This document shows, piece after piece, positions 26,011 to 35,143 of a DNA stretch of 64,000 nt. The notes under the pieces were generated by a model. That model was not told the origin of the DNA. It did not search any database and saw only the letters and a program-made list of their open reading frames with translations. Numbering within the stretch: position 1 is the stretch's first letter; the number at the start of each line of letters is the position of its first letter. The DNA is from Spirochaetales bacterium Spiro_09 (lineage in GTDB: Bacteria; Spirochaetota; Spirochaetia; Treponematales; Treponemataceae). A program made the position numbers and the translations under genes. The stretch spans positions 62,001 to 126,000 of the forward strand of contig LVBK01000020.1 of NCBI GenBank assembly GCA_001604385.1, given 5' to 3'.

Positions 26011-28725
26011 CTACAATTGTATACCCATGACGAGGGCCGTAACCGTAAAGCCGTTTTGTTCAAAGAGCCAGGCGTAGCGGATGCCGGCCTGTATTTCGAA
26101 TGGCAGCTGAAGCGGCATGAAGTGTGATATCAGATCAAGGCCAACCGCTTTGAGGGTTTCCCCGCTCTCCAGAATACTGTTTGCGTCGTAGAATACTTCT
26201 GCGGCGATTTTATTGAAATACACCAGTGAGCCGAGCGCGGCATCGGGATAAACGAGGGGAAGATTCCAGCTGAGACCTGCCGACACACGCCCTTTTCCCG
26301 ACATGCCGTCCGAGCCCTTGTAGTATCCGGTCATCACTGGCTGCGCGTCATCCGGCGCGAATTCCGAAGCGGCATAGAAGCCGATGCTGTCGCGACGCAG
26401 TGGGCCCCTGAGGGATGAGCGCACGGAAGACCACAGATGGGCTGTATCACGCGCCTTTGCGGGATCGGCGGTCAGCGCGCCAAGCACGGCAACGCTCGTC
26501 AGCGGATGATACCATTGCTGCGATATCTGGGCCAGGACAAGCGCCTCCGCCTCGGATCCGGTGAATCTGCTTCCCGTGGAAAGGGCAAGCAGGGTATGGA
26601 AACTCCAGGTGCCCGGCCTTTCGACACCGAAGGGCAGTTCAACTCCTGCGGTAAACTGCGCACTGTTATCCTGTGCGATGTTGTCGGGTGCTCCGGAAAA
26701 GAGTGCTGAAAGGGTTAACCGGGGCCGATACCGCGACCAGCGGGTAGTCCATGAACCGGTAACAGTACTGGTGCGGACATCCCAGAGCGAGAGAAAATCA
26801 TGCGAAAGTACCCCGGCGAGATTGTCGATTCCGAGTGTCAGGCCGATTCTGCTTCGTGTCAATTCATCAACTGCAATACCCCACCGGGTAGGGCGGTTGC
26901 CATCAAGCTCGGCCGTCCAGTCACGGACGGGACCCTCGAATTTTGCAATCAGTGAAGGGTTAATCTCTGTGGCCGGTCCTTCCTGCGTGTGGGCTGTATG
27001 ATAAAAATCCTCCCGCACAATCGGGACATTGCTCCGGCTTATTGGCACTATGTCATCGCTGTTGACCACTGCGATGCTGTCACCCGTCGATCCGGAAAAG
27101 TCGACAAAGTAAAGGTTTCCCGAATCCGGGTCAGGCGTCGGGTATCGGGCGGAATAGGGCCTGCCGAACAGCTGTTCGGGGGCCGATCCCTCGTTCATGC
27201 GCCACAGGGTTTCAATCCCGGACCAGGTGGAGCTGAATACGATCGAGTTTGAATCAGCTACCGGACTGGATATACGCTCTTCCTGCGATTGCATCATAAC
27301 GCGCAGTGTCCCAGTGTCCATGTCGAGGGTAACCAGGCGGCTTCCCTGCCATTGGGCCCGGAATGAATACGGGTAGAGGATGCCGATAAGGGTCCGGCTG
27401 TCTGCTCCAAAGCGGAAATCGGCCAGTATTGTGCCCGGCTCGCATGTAAAGCGGGATACTTCGCTGAAATCGGCAAGGGACAGAAGAAGAATTGAGTACT
27501 CCCCTTCAGGCGAACGGGCACGAACCGCAATCACTGTTCCATCGGGACTGAGCGCCGGATGGTCAAGGTTTCCTCCGTTCGCCAGGACGCGCGTACGGCC
27601 GGTGCGGGTGTCACGGACAATAATTCGCGTTGTTGATGAGGCAAACACCGTGTCAAACTGAAATTCGTCCCAGGCAATCAGGGATCCCGCGGCGCTGAGT
27701 GCCGATGCGGGGCGAGCGCGCGCAAGCAGCCGGGTTTCTCCGTTCGAGTGGCGTACAATTTCAGAAATACCGTCTGTTCGGGTATGATAGATGAGTGAAC
27801 CGTCATCGATCCGGTTAAGGTGGGTAATTTCCCGAAAGGTCTGTTCCCGGGGCGGAACTATCCATCGTACCGGTGTGACCGGCAGTGTCAACTGCTGCCG
27901 TTCCCAGAAGGCTCGATACCAGGCAGTCATTTCCCGCAGCGAGTTCTTGCCTCCTTTACCGGTTACCGCTTTCATGGCGCGATAGGGCCCCCATGCAGGT
28001 ACCGGTGTTTGAGTCCAGGCGTTCAACAGGGTTTTCGGTGCTTCCGGCGAATATTCGCTTCTCATCCAGGCCTGCATTACATAGCCGAAGGTATAGGCAT
28101 CCGGCACCTCATCCCGGAAGGAACCGAGAAGGAACTTGTTATAGGACCACTCTTTGTTCTCCAGAACAATTGCCTTGAAGAGTTTGGTAAAATCAGGATC
28201 CCGGCCCCTGCCTCCCGAAGTATATATCGTTTCCGCCATTACCGCATCGCCCTCAAGCCACCACAGGGGCATCAGGGGAAGAAAGCCGATTTCACCGTTC
28301 AAAAAATAGAGGGCCCGTGTCGTGTTCCGGTTCAGAGAATCGATCTGAAACATGTGTCGGCCCTCGTGAATGGCAAGCAGTGTCAGCCAATCGCTTCCGA
28401 AGGATACTCCCGGCGACGTAAAAAAGGTAGCTCTCCGGGGCAACAGGCTGACGCTGCCGTTGGCGTGCGCGGTGAAGGGGTTCAAAAGAACGGGGAAACG
28501 GTAGTTTCGAGAGGGCTGCAGCGCTGATTGTTGAAAGGGCCACAAATGTTCGAGTATGGCTGCCGAATATCGGGCGTCCTCTTCCAGAAAAGCGGGAAAA
28601 ATAATCTCGTAGTGCTCGCTGTCCAGTTTTTTCCATCCCGCAGTTCCCTGTGGAACCGGCTGGGCTGTGAGCAGAAGCGGGCATGAGAGGACGGCAAGGA
28701 CCATCACCAAGTGTCGTTTACTCAT
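26011..28725 (-). CDS. Outer-membrane gluzincin-like protease with propeller and barrel
   Basis: A 904-residue exported protein with a signal peptide (VMVLAVLSCPLLLTAQ). An N-terminal domain has the zinc motif HEGRH (120-124) and WLEGDA with Glu at about 158, the HExxH plus E pattern of gluzincin/peptidase-MA proteins. A TolB-like propeller follows (about 300-600: ALSPDGTVIAVRARSPEG and ILADFRFGADSRTLIGILYP). The last 280 residues have alternating polar/aromatic strands (WTTRWSRYRPRLTLSALF) and end GIQL, suggesting an outer-membrane beta-barrel. ATG 28725 was chosen over a TTG at 28791, which would push the signal peptide inward. A -10 lies 7 bases upstream and there is no ribosome site. Convergent with the giant gene, 12 bases apart. 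Confidence 0.75.
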   Translation of the reverse strand: MSKRHLVMVLAVLSCPLLLTAQPVPQGTAGWKKLDSEHYEIIFPAFLEEDARYSAAILEHLWPFQQSALQPSRNYRFPVLLNPFTAHANGSVSLLPRRATFFTSPGVSFGSDWLTLLAIHEGRHMFQIDSLNRNTTRALYFLNGEIGFLPLMPLWWLEGDAVMAETIYTSGGRGRDPDFTKLFKAIVLENKEWSYNKFLLGSFRDEVPDAYTFGYVMQAWMRSEYSPEAPKTLLNAWTQTPVPAWGPYRAMKAVTGKGGKNSLREMTAWYRAFWERQQLTLPVTPVRWIVPPREQTFREITHLNRIDDGSLIYHTRTDGISEIVRHSNGETRLLARARPASALSAAGSLIAWDEFQFDTVFASSTTRIIVRDTRTGRTRVLANGGNLDHPALSPDGTVIAVRARSPEGEYSILLLSLADFSEVSRFTCEPGTILADFRFGADSRTLIGILYPYSFRAQWQGSRLVTLDMDTGTLRVMMQSQEERISSPVADSNSIVFSSTWSGIETLWRMNEGSAPEQLFGRPYSARYPTPDPDSGNLYFVDFSGSTGDSIAVVNSDDIVPISRSNVPIVREDFYHTAHTQEGPATEINPSLIAKFEGPVRDWTAELDGNRPTRWGIAVDELTRSRIGLTLGIDNLAGVLSHDFLSLWDVRTSTVTGSWTTRWSRYRPRLTLSALFSGAPDNIAQDNSAQFTAGVELPFGVERPGTWSFHTLLALSTGSRFTGSEAEALVLAQISQQWYHPLTSVAVLGALTADPAKARDTAHLWSSVRSSLRGPLRRDSIGFYAASEFAPDDAQPVMTGYYKGSDGMSGKGRVSAGLSWNLPLVYPDAALGSLVYFNKIAAEVFYDANSILESGETLKAVGLDLISHFMPLQLPFEIQAGIRYAWLFEQNGFTVTALVMGIQL

Positions 28726-28732
28726 AGATTCA

Positions 28733-28741
28733 GGTATACCA
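28733..28741 (-). promoter_or_regulatory. Extended -10 before the protease-barrel gene
   Basis: Minus-strand TGG-TATACC ends 7 bases before ATG 28725. A TCAACA lies 17 bases further upstream as a weak -35. Confidence 0.45.
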
Positions 28742-28817
28742 CGCTGCCATGAAAATGTTGACCCCATGACGCGCTTTTTCCTGTTTGTCAAAATATCGGT
28801 AACCTTTCATGATTTTC

Positions 28818-28846
28818 TTGTCCGGTAGCGGGATGCATAGTATAAA
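28818..28846 (+). promoter_or_regulatory. Candidate promoter for a leaderless chrA transcript
   Basis: TTGTCC, 17 bases, TATAAA, then 6 bases to the ATG at 28853. A GAAAGG next to the ATG is too close to act as a normal ribosome site. Confidence 0.5.
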
Positions 28847-28852
28847 GAAAGG

Positions 28853-30034
28853 ATGGAACAGCCTGTCAAAACAACCGCATTCCTTGCAGATGTCTTTGTG
28901 TGCGCGTTGGGAGCCTACGGAGGCCCGGAAGCCCACATGGGCGTTTTCCTGGATCAACTGGTGGTCAGAAGAAAATATCTGACCGAGGGGGAACTGGTCG
29001 AATTGCTCGCACTGTGCAGCGTCCTCCCGGGACCTACCAGCACTCAAACCATTGTCGCCGTCGGCTATAAGACAGGCGGGCCGTGGCTTGCCCTGCTCAC
29101 CATGCTGGTTTGGGCCGCACCCGCCATAGCCGTCATGACCATCCTGTCGTTTATGTTCAGTTTTCTTGATGCGATCGGCCTTTCGCGCAATATGTTGCGC
29201 TTTATCGGGCCGGCAGCGGTTGGCTTTATTGTGGTCGCTGCATGGAAAATCGGTAAGAAAGTTGTTGTAGACAGGCTGACGGCCTTTTTGTGCCTCATAT
29301 CCGCCCTCATTACCTGGTTTTTTCATACACCCTGGGTTTTCCCGGTGTTGCTGGCCCTTGGTGGCGTGGTGACAGTTGTCGCTTCAGGAGAGAAAACGCT
29401 GTGGAAGCGTGTTGACCTGAACCCTCCCTGGATATATCTTTTTATTTTCTTTTTTATAGCCGGAGCCGCTCTTGTCGGCGCGGCTGTATTTCCCGGCAGT
29501 CTGGTTTCCCTTTTCGAGAAATTCTACCGATACGGGTATCTGGTTTTTGGAGGGGGACAGGTTGTGGTTCCCCTTATGTATTCGGAACTGGTTGATGTAT
29601 ACCGCTATATGGATAATACGGAATTCCTGACCGGATACGGACTTGTACAGGGAATACCGGGGCCCATGTTCAGCTTTGCTTCCTGGGCCGGGGCTCTGGC
29701 GGCTCGCAGCGGGGGCCGGGTCTTACAAGCTGTGGGTGGTATGCTGGGGGGACTCGGAATTTTTCTTCCCGGCCTTCTCCTCATTTATTTTGTGTATCCT
29801 GCCTGGGAACGGCTCAAAAGCATTCCCGCCATCCGCATATCGCTGAAAGGTATCGGTGCGGTTGCAGGCGGTCTTATCGCGGTGGCTGCCTTTGTCCTTG
29901 CGGCAAAGAACGGCCTGACCGCGGTCAATCTGCTTGCGACCGCGATAACCATCGCCCTTCTGTTGACCGGACGGGTTCCCGCCCCGCTTATTGTTGCCCT
30001 TGCCCTGCTGTCGGGCTTTTTCTTGCCGTTGTAG
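28853..30034 (+). CDS. chrA: Chromate-transporter family (CHR) permease, ChrA
   Basis: A 393-residue inner-membrane protein with two homologous CHR halves, the long bidomain form. The first half shows ALGAYGGPEAHMG and LPGPTSTQT. The second shows VFGGGQVVVPLM and VQGIPGPMFSFASW. These are the repeated GGP/PGP motifs of the family. Studied members export chromate, but many homologues in anaerobes may handle other anions such as sulfate. It is flanked by oppositely directed genes, so it is probably a single-gene unit with its own promoter. The symbol reflects family membership, not proven chromate resistance. Confidence 0.9.
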   Translation: MEQPVKTTAFLADVFVCALGAYGGPEAHMGVFLDQLVVRRKYLTEGELVELLALCSVLPGPTSTQTIVAVGYKTGGPWLALLTMLVWAAPAIAVMTILSFMFSFLDAIGLSRNMLRFIGPAAVGFIVVAAWKIGKKVVVDRLTAFLCLISALITWFFHTPWVFPVLLALGGVVTVVASGEKTLWKRVDLNPPWIYLFIFFFIAGAALVGAAVFPGSLVSLFEKFYRYGYLVFGGGQVVVPLMYSELVDVYRYMDNTEFLTGYGLVQGIPGPMFSFASWAGALAARSGGRVLQAVGGMLGGLGIFLPGLLLIYFVYPAWERLKSIPAIRISLKGIGAVAGGLIAVAAFVLAAKNGLTAVNLLATAITIALLLTGRVPAPLIVALALLSGFFLPL

Positions 30035-30048
30035 GAAGCTCTCTCCGG

Positions 30049-31422
30049 TCAGTCTGATCCGAGTTCTGCGGCGATGTGTTTGTCATGCCCATGAATCCGC
30101 TCGAAGATTTTCAGCCAATGGCCCGAGCGGTAATAAAAGAAGCCGGCAATGGTTCCGACAAGCCAGCCGGTCGGAAAAGCCATCCATACACCGGTAACAC
30201 CGAACAGGCGGGAAAATAAAATGGCAGCGGGTACACGAATAAGCCACATGGCGACAATGGTATTGATGAGCGGCATGAATGTGTCGCCTGCTCCCCGAAT
30301 GATGCCGTTGTACATGAACATGACGGAAAACAGTACAAAACAGGGACCGATGATTTGCAGATAACTGTATCCGATACGGATAACCCCCGGGTCGCGATTG
30401 AACATCCCGATCAATTCTTTTCCGAAGACCAGGAATATAATCGCCGCAAGGACCGATATGCTGACCGAGAGTATGAGCGAAGCGTTCAAGCCGCGCTTCA
30501 CGCGATGGGGCATGCGGGCTCCCAGATTTTGTCCGACAAAGGTTGAAAGAGCCATTGCGATGGTCATTGACGGAAGAGACGCAAGACTGTCCAGACGGGT
30601 TGCCGCTGCATACCCGGCAATGGCGTCGGTTCCGAAACTGTTGACAATACCGGTCATCGCGCTGATTCCGAGAGCCACCAGCGATTGCTGTATACCCGAG
30701 GGGATACCGATTTTTATGCTGAGCATGAAAATGTCGCGGTTAAATCGTAACTGAAGAAAATTCACTTTTAATAATTTGTGTTTTCTGTTGAGCCACCAGG
30801 CTGATCCGATGAGCGAAACCGTTTGACTGATAATGGTTGCCAGGGCTACCCCCGCAACGCCCCAACCAAAGAAAATAACAAACACAAGATCCAGCACGAT
30901 ATTTATACCGGTGGACACCAGCAGCATGTACAGGGGAGTGCGGGAATCGCCCAGGCCGCGCAGGATTCCGCTGATGGTATTGAAACCGAGCGAAGGCAGC
31001 ATGCCGAGGCTGAAAATACGCAGATACAGGCTTGCTTGCGGCAGTACCTCGGGCGGGCTTTGAAGCAGGCGCATGACCGGCTCGGCGCCAAAAAAGCCGA
31101 TAACCATCAGGACCAGGCTTGCCCAGAAGGTAAAGATATAGGTTGTTTCTATCGCGAGCTTAACCTTTTCCTCGTCTTTTGCTCCCTGATACTGGGCGAT
31201 CAGGATGTTTGATCCCATTGAAAAGCCCATAAAAAGAGATAACAGAAGGAATATTACCGGAAAGCTTGCCCCGACTGCTGCCAGAGCTTCTTTTCCGACC
31301 CAGTTTCCGACCACTATGCTGTCAACCATATTATATAATTGCTGAAACAGATTACCGATGAGCATCGGTATTGAAAACAGGATGATGAGCCTCGTTTCGC
31401 TGCCCTTTGTCAAATCATGCAT
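30049..31422 (-). CDS. MATE-family multidrug efflux transporter
   Basis: A 457-residue membrane protein with 12 expected helices in two homologous halves. The first half starts LFSIPMLIGNLFQQLYNMVDSIVVG and the second at about residue 240 (LSIKIGIPSGIQQSLVALG). Typical MATE landmarks are ISGILRGLGDSRTPLYM and YNGIIRGAGDTFMPL. It would export cationic compounds in exchange for Na+ or H+. The start is ATG 31422 (MHDLTKGS), supported by AAAGGAA. The longer track ORF adds a non-family N-terminus. It is convergent with chrA, 14 bases apart, and divergent from tpx. Confidence 0.93.
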   Translation of the reverse strand: MHDLTKGSETRLIILFSIPMLIGNLFQQLYNMVDSIVVGNWVGKEALAAVGASFPVIFLLLSLFMGFSMGSNILIAQYQGAKDEEKVKLAIETTYIFTFWASLVLMVIGFFGAEPVMRLLQSPPEVLPQASLYLRIFSLGMLPSLGFNTISGILRGLGDSRTPLYMLLVSTGINIVLDLVFVIFFGWGVAGVALATIISQTVSLIGSAWWLNRKHKLLKVNFLQLRFNRDIFMLSIKIGIPSGIQQSLVALGISAMTGIVNSFGTDAIAGYAAATRLDSLASLPSMTIAMALSTFVGQNLGARMPHRVKRGLNASLILSVSISVLAAIIFLVFGKELIGMFNRDPGVIRIGYSYLQIIGPCFVLFSVMFMYNGIIRGAGDTFMPLINTIVAMWLIRVPAAILFSRLFGVTGVWMAFPTGWLVGTIAGFFYYRSGHWLKIFERIHGHDKHIAAELGSD

Positions 31423-31546
31423 GGATATTCCTTTTGTCAGGGATGGATGTTTTGTTATTGGCCATTTATCTGATAGCCTGGTACAAAGAATACCGGAGCA
31501 CTTCGTCAGATACAAGACCTCCGTACCTTTCTTTTCCGGTATTTAT

Positions 31547-31575
31547 TTGCCTTCGGGCGCCAGCTTTTGTATACT
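31547..31575 (+). promoter_or_regulatory. Sigma-70 promoter for tpx
   Basis: TTGCCT, 17 bases, TATACT. The transcript start near 31582 gives a short leader containing AGGAGG before ATG 31600. Confidence 0.65.
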
Positions 31576-31599
31576 ATGGCTAACAACAGGAGGTTGTGT

Positions 31600-32109
31600 A
31601 TGGCAAAAATTACCCTGGGCGGATCGCCCATAGAAACATCCGGTTCTCTTCCCGCCGTCGGTTCGGTGGTTCCCGACTTTCTACTGACCAGGGAAGACCT
31701 GTCAGATGCCCGGCTTGCGGATTTCTCCGGAAAAATAAAGATTGTCAATATCGTGCCCAGTCTTGATACCGGCGTCTGTGCCGCGAGCGCGCGGAGGTTT
31801 GACCATGAGGTCGCGAAGCTTGGGTCGGTGGTACTCCTGACCGTTTCGAATGATCTACCCTTTGCCATGAGCCGGTTTTGCAAGGCGGAAGGCCTTTCCA
31901 ATGTAATTTCCCTTTCGCAGCTGCGCAACCGTTCGTTCGGGACTGATTGGGGGGTAGCAATAACAACGGGACCCCTTGCCGGTCTTTTGTCCCGTGCTGT
32001 CGTCATTCTGGACAAGGATAATCGTGTCGCGTATACGGAACAGGTTCCCGAAATAAAACAGGAACCGGATTATGAGAGGGCTCTTGAAGCGGTACGAAAG
32101 CTGATCTGA
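31600..32109 (+). CDS. tpx: Thiol peroxidase Tpx (atypical 2-Cys peroxiredoxin)
   Basis: A 169-residue thioredoxin-fold peroxidase, full length for the family. The peroxidatic cysteine is in PSLDTGVCAASARRFD and the resolving cysteine in AMSRFCKAEG, the C60/C95 pair of Tpx. It reduces lipid and other hydroperoxides with thioredoxin as donor. The region DWGVAITTGPLAGLLSRAVV is also typical. The start at ATG 31600 follows an ideal AGGAGG. The track start at 31567 lies upstream of this. A single-gene unit with its own promoter and a 3' hairpin, suited to oxygen protection in an anaerobe. Confidence 0.96.
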   Translation: MAKITLGGSPIETSGSLPAVGSVVPDFLLTREDLSDARLADFSGKIKIVNIVPSLDTGVCAASARRFDHEVAKLGSVVLLTVSNDLPFAMSRFCKAEGLSNVISLSQLRNRSFGTDWGVAITTGPLAGLLSRAVVILDKDNRVAYTEQVPEIKQEPDYERALEAVRKLI

Positions 32110-32126
32110 GAGCGTTTATCCATATC

Positions 32127-32152
32127 CCCGATGCTCGGTAACCGGCATCGGG
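32127..32152. terminator. Hairpin between tpx and the adenylate cyclase gene
   Basis: CCCGATGC and GCATCGGG pair as an 8-bp stem. Inside, CGGT-A-ACCG extends it. It lies between convergent genes and has no T-tract on either side. Confidence 0.5.
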
Positions 32153-32189
32153 AGACGTTCGTACGGGCAGCCTGGAGGAATAGTCGGGC

Positions 32190-33536
32190 TCAGCAACCCT
32201 TTCGCTTTACCTCATTGTACATAGCCACGAAGGCCGCGTTCGGGAAGTTGTTGTCAAAGTCCAGGCACAGATCCTTTTTGATGCCGTGTACGTAAAACAT
32301 CTCGTAGGTTTCGCCGTTTTTCGCTTCCACAATACCCCTGTTCTCGCATTCAAAGAAGTCCTTGACCTGCTCGTAGGTTGACCGGGAAATGTTCACCTTG
32401 TTTGGCGCGCTGTACTTCTCCATGCGGGAGGCCATGTTGACGGTCGATCCGAATATGTCGTACGAGAATTTCAGGGATCCCAGGACACCCGCTATAACCG
32501 GTCCGGTATGAACCCCGATTCTCATATCGAAACACAGGGGCGACTCGCATTCTTCGGCATCCCGCTTGACGAAATCCATAAAATCGAAGGCTGCCAGAAT
32601 GCAGTCAATGGCATGCGTTGGTATGCTTGTGTCCAGACCGCCGGCCAACATGTACGCGTCCCCGATCGTCTTTATTTTCTCAAGATCATACTTTTTCGTA
32701 ATGTAGTCGAAGTAGCTGAAGTACTTGTCCAGGGTTGAAATGACCGGTTCCGCGGCGATTCCCTCGGTTATCTGGGTAAAACCGACAAAATCAGCGAACA
32801 GAACGGTGACCCCCTCGTAATTGACCGGCAGGGCTTTCCCGCGGGTTTTCAGCTCCCGGGCGACCTGTGCGGGAAGAATGTTCAGGAGCAGGGCCTCCGA
32901 CTTTTTTTTCTCCGCGTCAAGCTCGTTCGCCTGGAGGAAGTTCATGCGGACGTACCATTCCCGGGAATACCCGCCGATCAGGCCGATAAGCGAAAATGCG
33001 CCGACAATGAAGCTGACATACACAATGGACACCGGATCGGCGCGCAGGCCAAAAATAAGCACAATGAAAAGGAGAATCAGATCAAAGACCAGGTAGATGA
33101 CGGCGTGGATATACCTGATGGTCGCGAAGGTCAGCGGGAAGACTATGACGATAGAGCTGATAAAGGCGAAGTATTCGCTCGGGAAGTTACAGACGAGGGC
33201 GAGAAAAATATGTCCAAGCTGCGTGCCAACCAGGATGATGAAGGACCAGACTTCAATCTTACCCTTATGTTTCCAGGTCATGAACAGGCAAAAACTGAAC
33301 ACTACCGGCGCGACGCCAAGGCGTACCAGCAGGGATATAAACAGACTTTCCGGCACAATCAGGTGATCCAGCGCGCTGAATGACATAAAAAGGATCAAGC
33401 CCAATATGAGCGCGAAGCGCGATTGCATGAGCGAATGCTTGACGTTGCGTATCCAGAACAGCCGCTCGAGGCGACGGTCCGCAAACCCTCTTATCCGTAA
33501 TATACCCTGATTTGTTTCTGCGTGTTTATTTTCCAT
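32190..33536 (-). CDS. Membrane class III adenylate cyclase
   Basis: A 448-residue protein. About six transmembrane helices (residues 40-195) are followed by a class III cyclase domain (about 225-400). It has VTVLFADFVGFTQITEG and TIGDAYMLAGG, each with a metal Asp. Further motifs are RIGVHTGPVIAGVLG and YDIFGSTVNMASRME. The base-specifying Lys (KTIGD) and Asp (YDIFG) are both present, and the transition-state Asn/Arg are in VNMASR, so it should make cyclic AMP. A pre-cyclase helix LDAEKKKSEALLLNILP links the parts. It follows the sirtuin gene by 24 bases but has its own candidate promoter, with a TTGACA inside the end of the sirtuin gene. Confidence 0.93.
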   Translation of the reverse strand: MENKHAETNQGILRIRGFADRRLERLFWIRNVKHSLMQSRFALILGLILFMSFSALDHLIVPESLFISLLVRLGVAPVVFSFCLFMTWKHKGKIEVWSFIILVGTQLGHIFLALVCNFPSEYFAFISSIVIVFPLTFATIRYIHAVIYLVFDLILLFIVLIFGLRADPVSIVYVSFIVGAFSLIGLIGGYSREWYVRMNFLQANELDAEKKKSEALLLNILPAQVARELKTRGKALPVNYEGVTVLFADFVGFTQITEGIAAEPVISTLDKYFSYFDYITKKYDLEKIKTIGDAYMLAGGLDTSIPTHAIDCILAAFDFMDFVKRDAEECESPLCFDMRIGVHTGPVIAGVLGSLKFSYDIFGSTVNMASRMEKYSAPNKVNISRSTYEQVKDFFECENRGIVEAKNGETYEMFYVHGIKKDLCLDFDNNFPNAAFVAMYNEVKRKGC

Positions 33537-33541
33537 ACCTG

Positions 33542-33571
33542 ATTGTGCGGGCTGCCGGTTTTATCTGTCAA
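33542..33571 (-). promoter_or_regulatory. Candidate promoter for the adenylate cyclase gene
   Basis: Minus-strand TTGACA, 18 bases, CACAAT, then 5 bases to the ATG at 33536. No ribosome site is visible. Confidence 0.4.
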
Positions 33572-34322
33572 GCTCCAATGTGCGCAGAAGGCCGGTAAAA
33601 GTCGTTTCAAGGTCCTCAAAGCGCAAAAAGGCGCGGTCGTCAAGCGCGGTCGGCATGTCATTCACCAGAACAATTCGGCCTCCCGCGCGAAGCGTCCGTT
33701 CGGGCAAACCGGCGGCGGGGTGGACAATGAGCGAGGTTCCCAGTACCAGCATGAGATCCGCCTTCCTTGATTCGTCTATGGCCTCTTCCAGGGCTTTTTT
33801 GGGCAAGGCCTCGCCGAAGAATGTTATGTCGGGTTTCAGAATGCCGCCGCAGGCGGGACAACGGGGTATTTCCCCGCGGCGTACCACATTTGCCACCTCG
33901 GAAAAACCTTGCTGGAAACCGCAGGAAAGACAGTGGTGAACGGCGGGAGAACCGTGAATTTCTATAACCCTTCTCGATCCTGCTTTCGTGTGCAGGAGGT
34001 CAATGTTTTGCGTGATGACCGCATCCAGATACCCCGCGCTTTCCAGGGCCGCAAGGGCCATATGCACCGTAGACGGTTTTTTGTCATCGAGCGCATAGAT
34101 AAAGTCGCCGCTCATCCGGTAAAAATAGGAGGGGTCGTGCCTGAATATTGAAATGTCGAAGATGGTATCGGCATTCATCGTGCGGTACAAACCGTTTTTC
34201 CCGCGGAAATCCTGAATGCCGGATAGTGTGCTGACTCCGGCGCCGGTCAGGGCAACACAGCGGGACGCACTCCGTATCGCCTCGGCGAGTGCGGAGATCG
34301 CCCCCTCGTCACGGGCACCCAT
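33561..34322 (-). CDS. NAD-dependent protein deacylase, Sir2 family
   Basis: A 253-residue sirtuin. NAD-binding motifs are LTGAGVSTLSGIQDFRG (GAGxS and a GIPDFR variant) and TQNIDLLHTKAGS. The catalytic His is in IEIHGSPAVHHC. Four zinc cysteines occur as CLSC and CPAC. ITFFGEALP and LGTSLIVHPA complete the pattern. It removes acyl groups from lysines using NAD. Its ATG overlaps the stop of the upstream esterase gene by one base (TGATG), so it is the last gene of an EEP-esterase-sirtuin operon. Substrate class cannot be told, but the lack of the Tyr/Arg pair of SIRT5-like desuccinylases favours a deacetylase (inference). Confidence 0.92.
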   Translation of the reverse strand: MGARDEGAISALAEAIRSASRCVALTGAGVSTLSGIQDFRGKNGLYRTMNADTIFDISIFRHDPSYFYRMSGDFIYALDDKKPSTVHMALAALESAGYLDAVITQNIDLLHTKAGSRRVIEIHGSPAVHHCLSCGFQQGFSEVANVVRRGEIPRCPACGGILKPDITFFGEALPKKALEEAIDESRKADLMLVLGTSLIVHPAAGLPERTLRAGGRIVLVNDMPTALDDRAFLRFEDLETTFTGLLRTLELDR

Positions 34323-35143
34323 CAGTGAAGCGCCTGTGCGAACCAGTCGATAAACCGTTCATCGCCGATACCGGTTTTATCGTCCGGTTCGATATAAAAG
34401 TGCCGCCTGCTTTCATATTCTACATAGCGCGAATCGGGGCAGAGTAGGGAAAGAATCTGGCCGGTTCGGTGACCCTGCTCGAAAATGCCCGCGTCATTTC
34501 GCGCGGTCGCGCAGTAAAACCGCACCCGGGCAGCCCTGAATAGTTCGACAGGCGAGGCCGCGTAATAAGAACTGCCGGAAGCGACTGCCCTGAAGAGGCG
34601 AGGATCATACATGGCAAGTTCCTGCACAAAGGCCGCTCCCTGCGAAAAGCCCCAGCCTCCAATGCGTTTGCTGTCGAGGCAGGGATATTGAATGCACAGG
34701 TTCTGGACAAGGCGGGAGTATGCGTGCGGGTCTGAATAATAGTCGACACGGGCCTGTACGGCAAGAACGGCGGCTCCCCGCTCTCCGAAGGCTTGCTGGC
34801 TCTTGGCGGATGTAAAAAGCCTTCCATACCGGTCTTTCACGATCCCCTTTTCTCCCTGGCCATGGAAGACGATAATGAGTGGAATGCGTTTTGTGGAACT
34901 TTCGCGGTCTATCCCTTCCGGAATAAACAGATTGTAATTAATTCCTGCCGGCGTGAGCGCCCATATCCAGGAACCGCTTTCAAGACTCTTGTTCGGCCAA
35001 AACGCCTTATCATATTTGAGGGCGAGTGACGGCCGCCAGCGAAGCGCGAACGCGCACGCGATCGTGATCAGGACGGCGATGCCGATACCGGTGCACAGGC
35101 GCGTGGTCATGTGCAATCTCTGTTGACTTCTTTCTTTTATCAT
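34322..35143 (-). CDS. Membrane-anchored or exported alpha/beta hydrolase (esterase)
   Basis: A 273-residue protein with an N-terminal hydrophobic segment (CTGIGIAVLITIACAFAL) that is a signal anchor or signal peptide. The alpha/beta-hydrolase core shows IIVFHGQGEKG as oxyanion region and GGWGFSQGAAFVQEL with the nucleophile Ser. Likely Asp and His come late (NDAGIF, SRRHFYIEPDD). It resembles dienelactone-hydrolase or PHB-depolymerase-like esterases. ATG 35143 overlaps the preceding stop as ATGA and has GAGGATAT just upstream. Middle gene of the EEP-esterase-sirtuin operon. Substrate unknown. Confidence 0.82.
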   Translation of the reverse strand: MIKERSQQRLHMTTRLCTGIGIAVLITIACAFALRWRPSLALKYDKAFWPNKSLESGSWIWALTPAGINYNLFIPEGIDRESSTKRIPLIIVFHGQGEKGIVKDRYGRLFTSAKSQQAFGERGAAVLAVQARVDYYSDPHAYSRLVQNLCIQYPCLDSKRIGGWGFSQGAAFVQELAMYDPRLFRAVASGSSYYAASPVELFRAARVRFYCATARNDAGIFEQGHRTGQILSLLCPDSRYVEYESRRHFYIEPDDKTGIGDERFIDWFAQALH

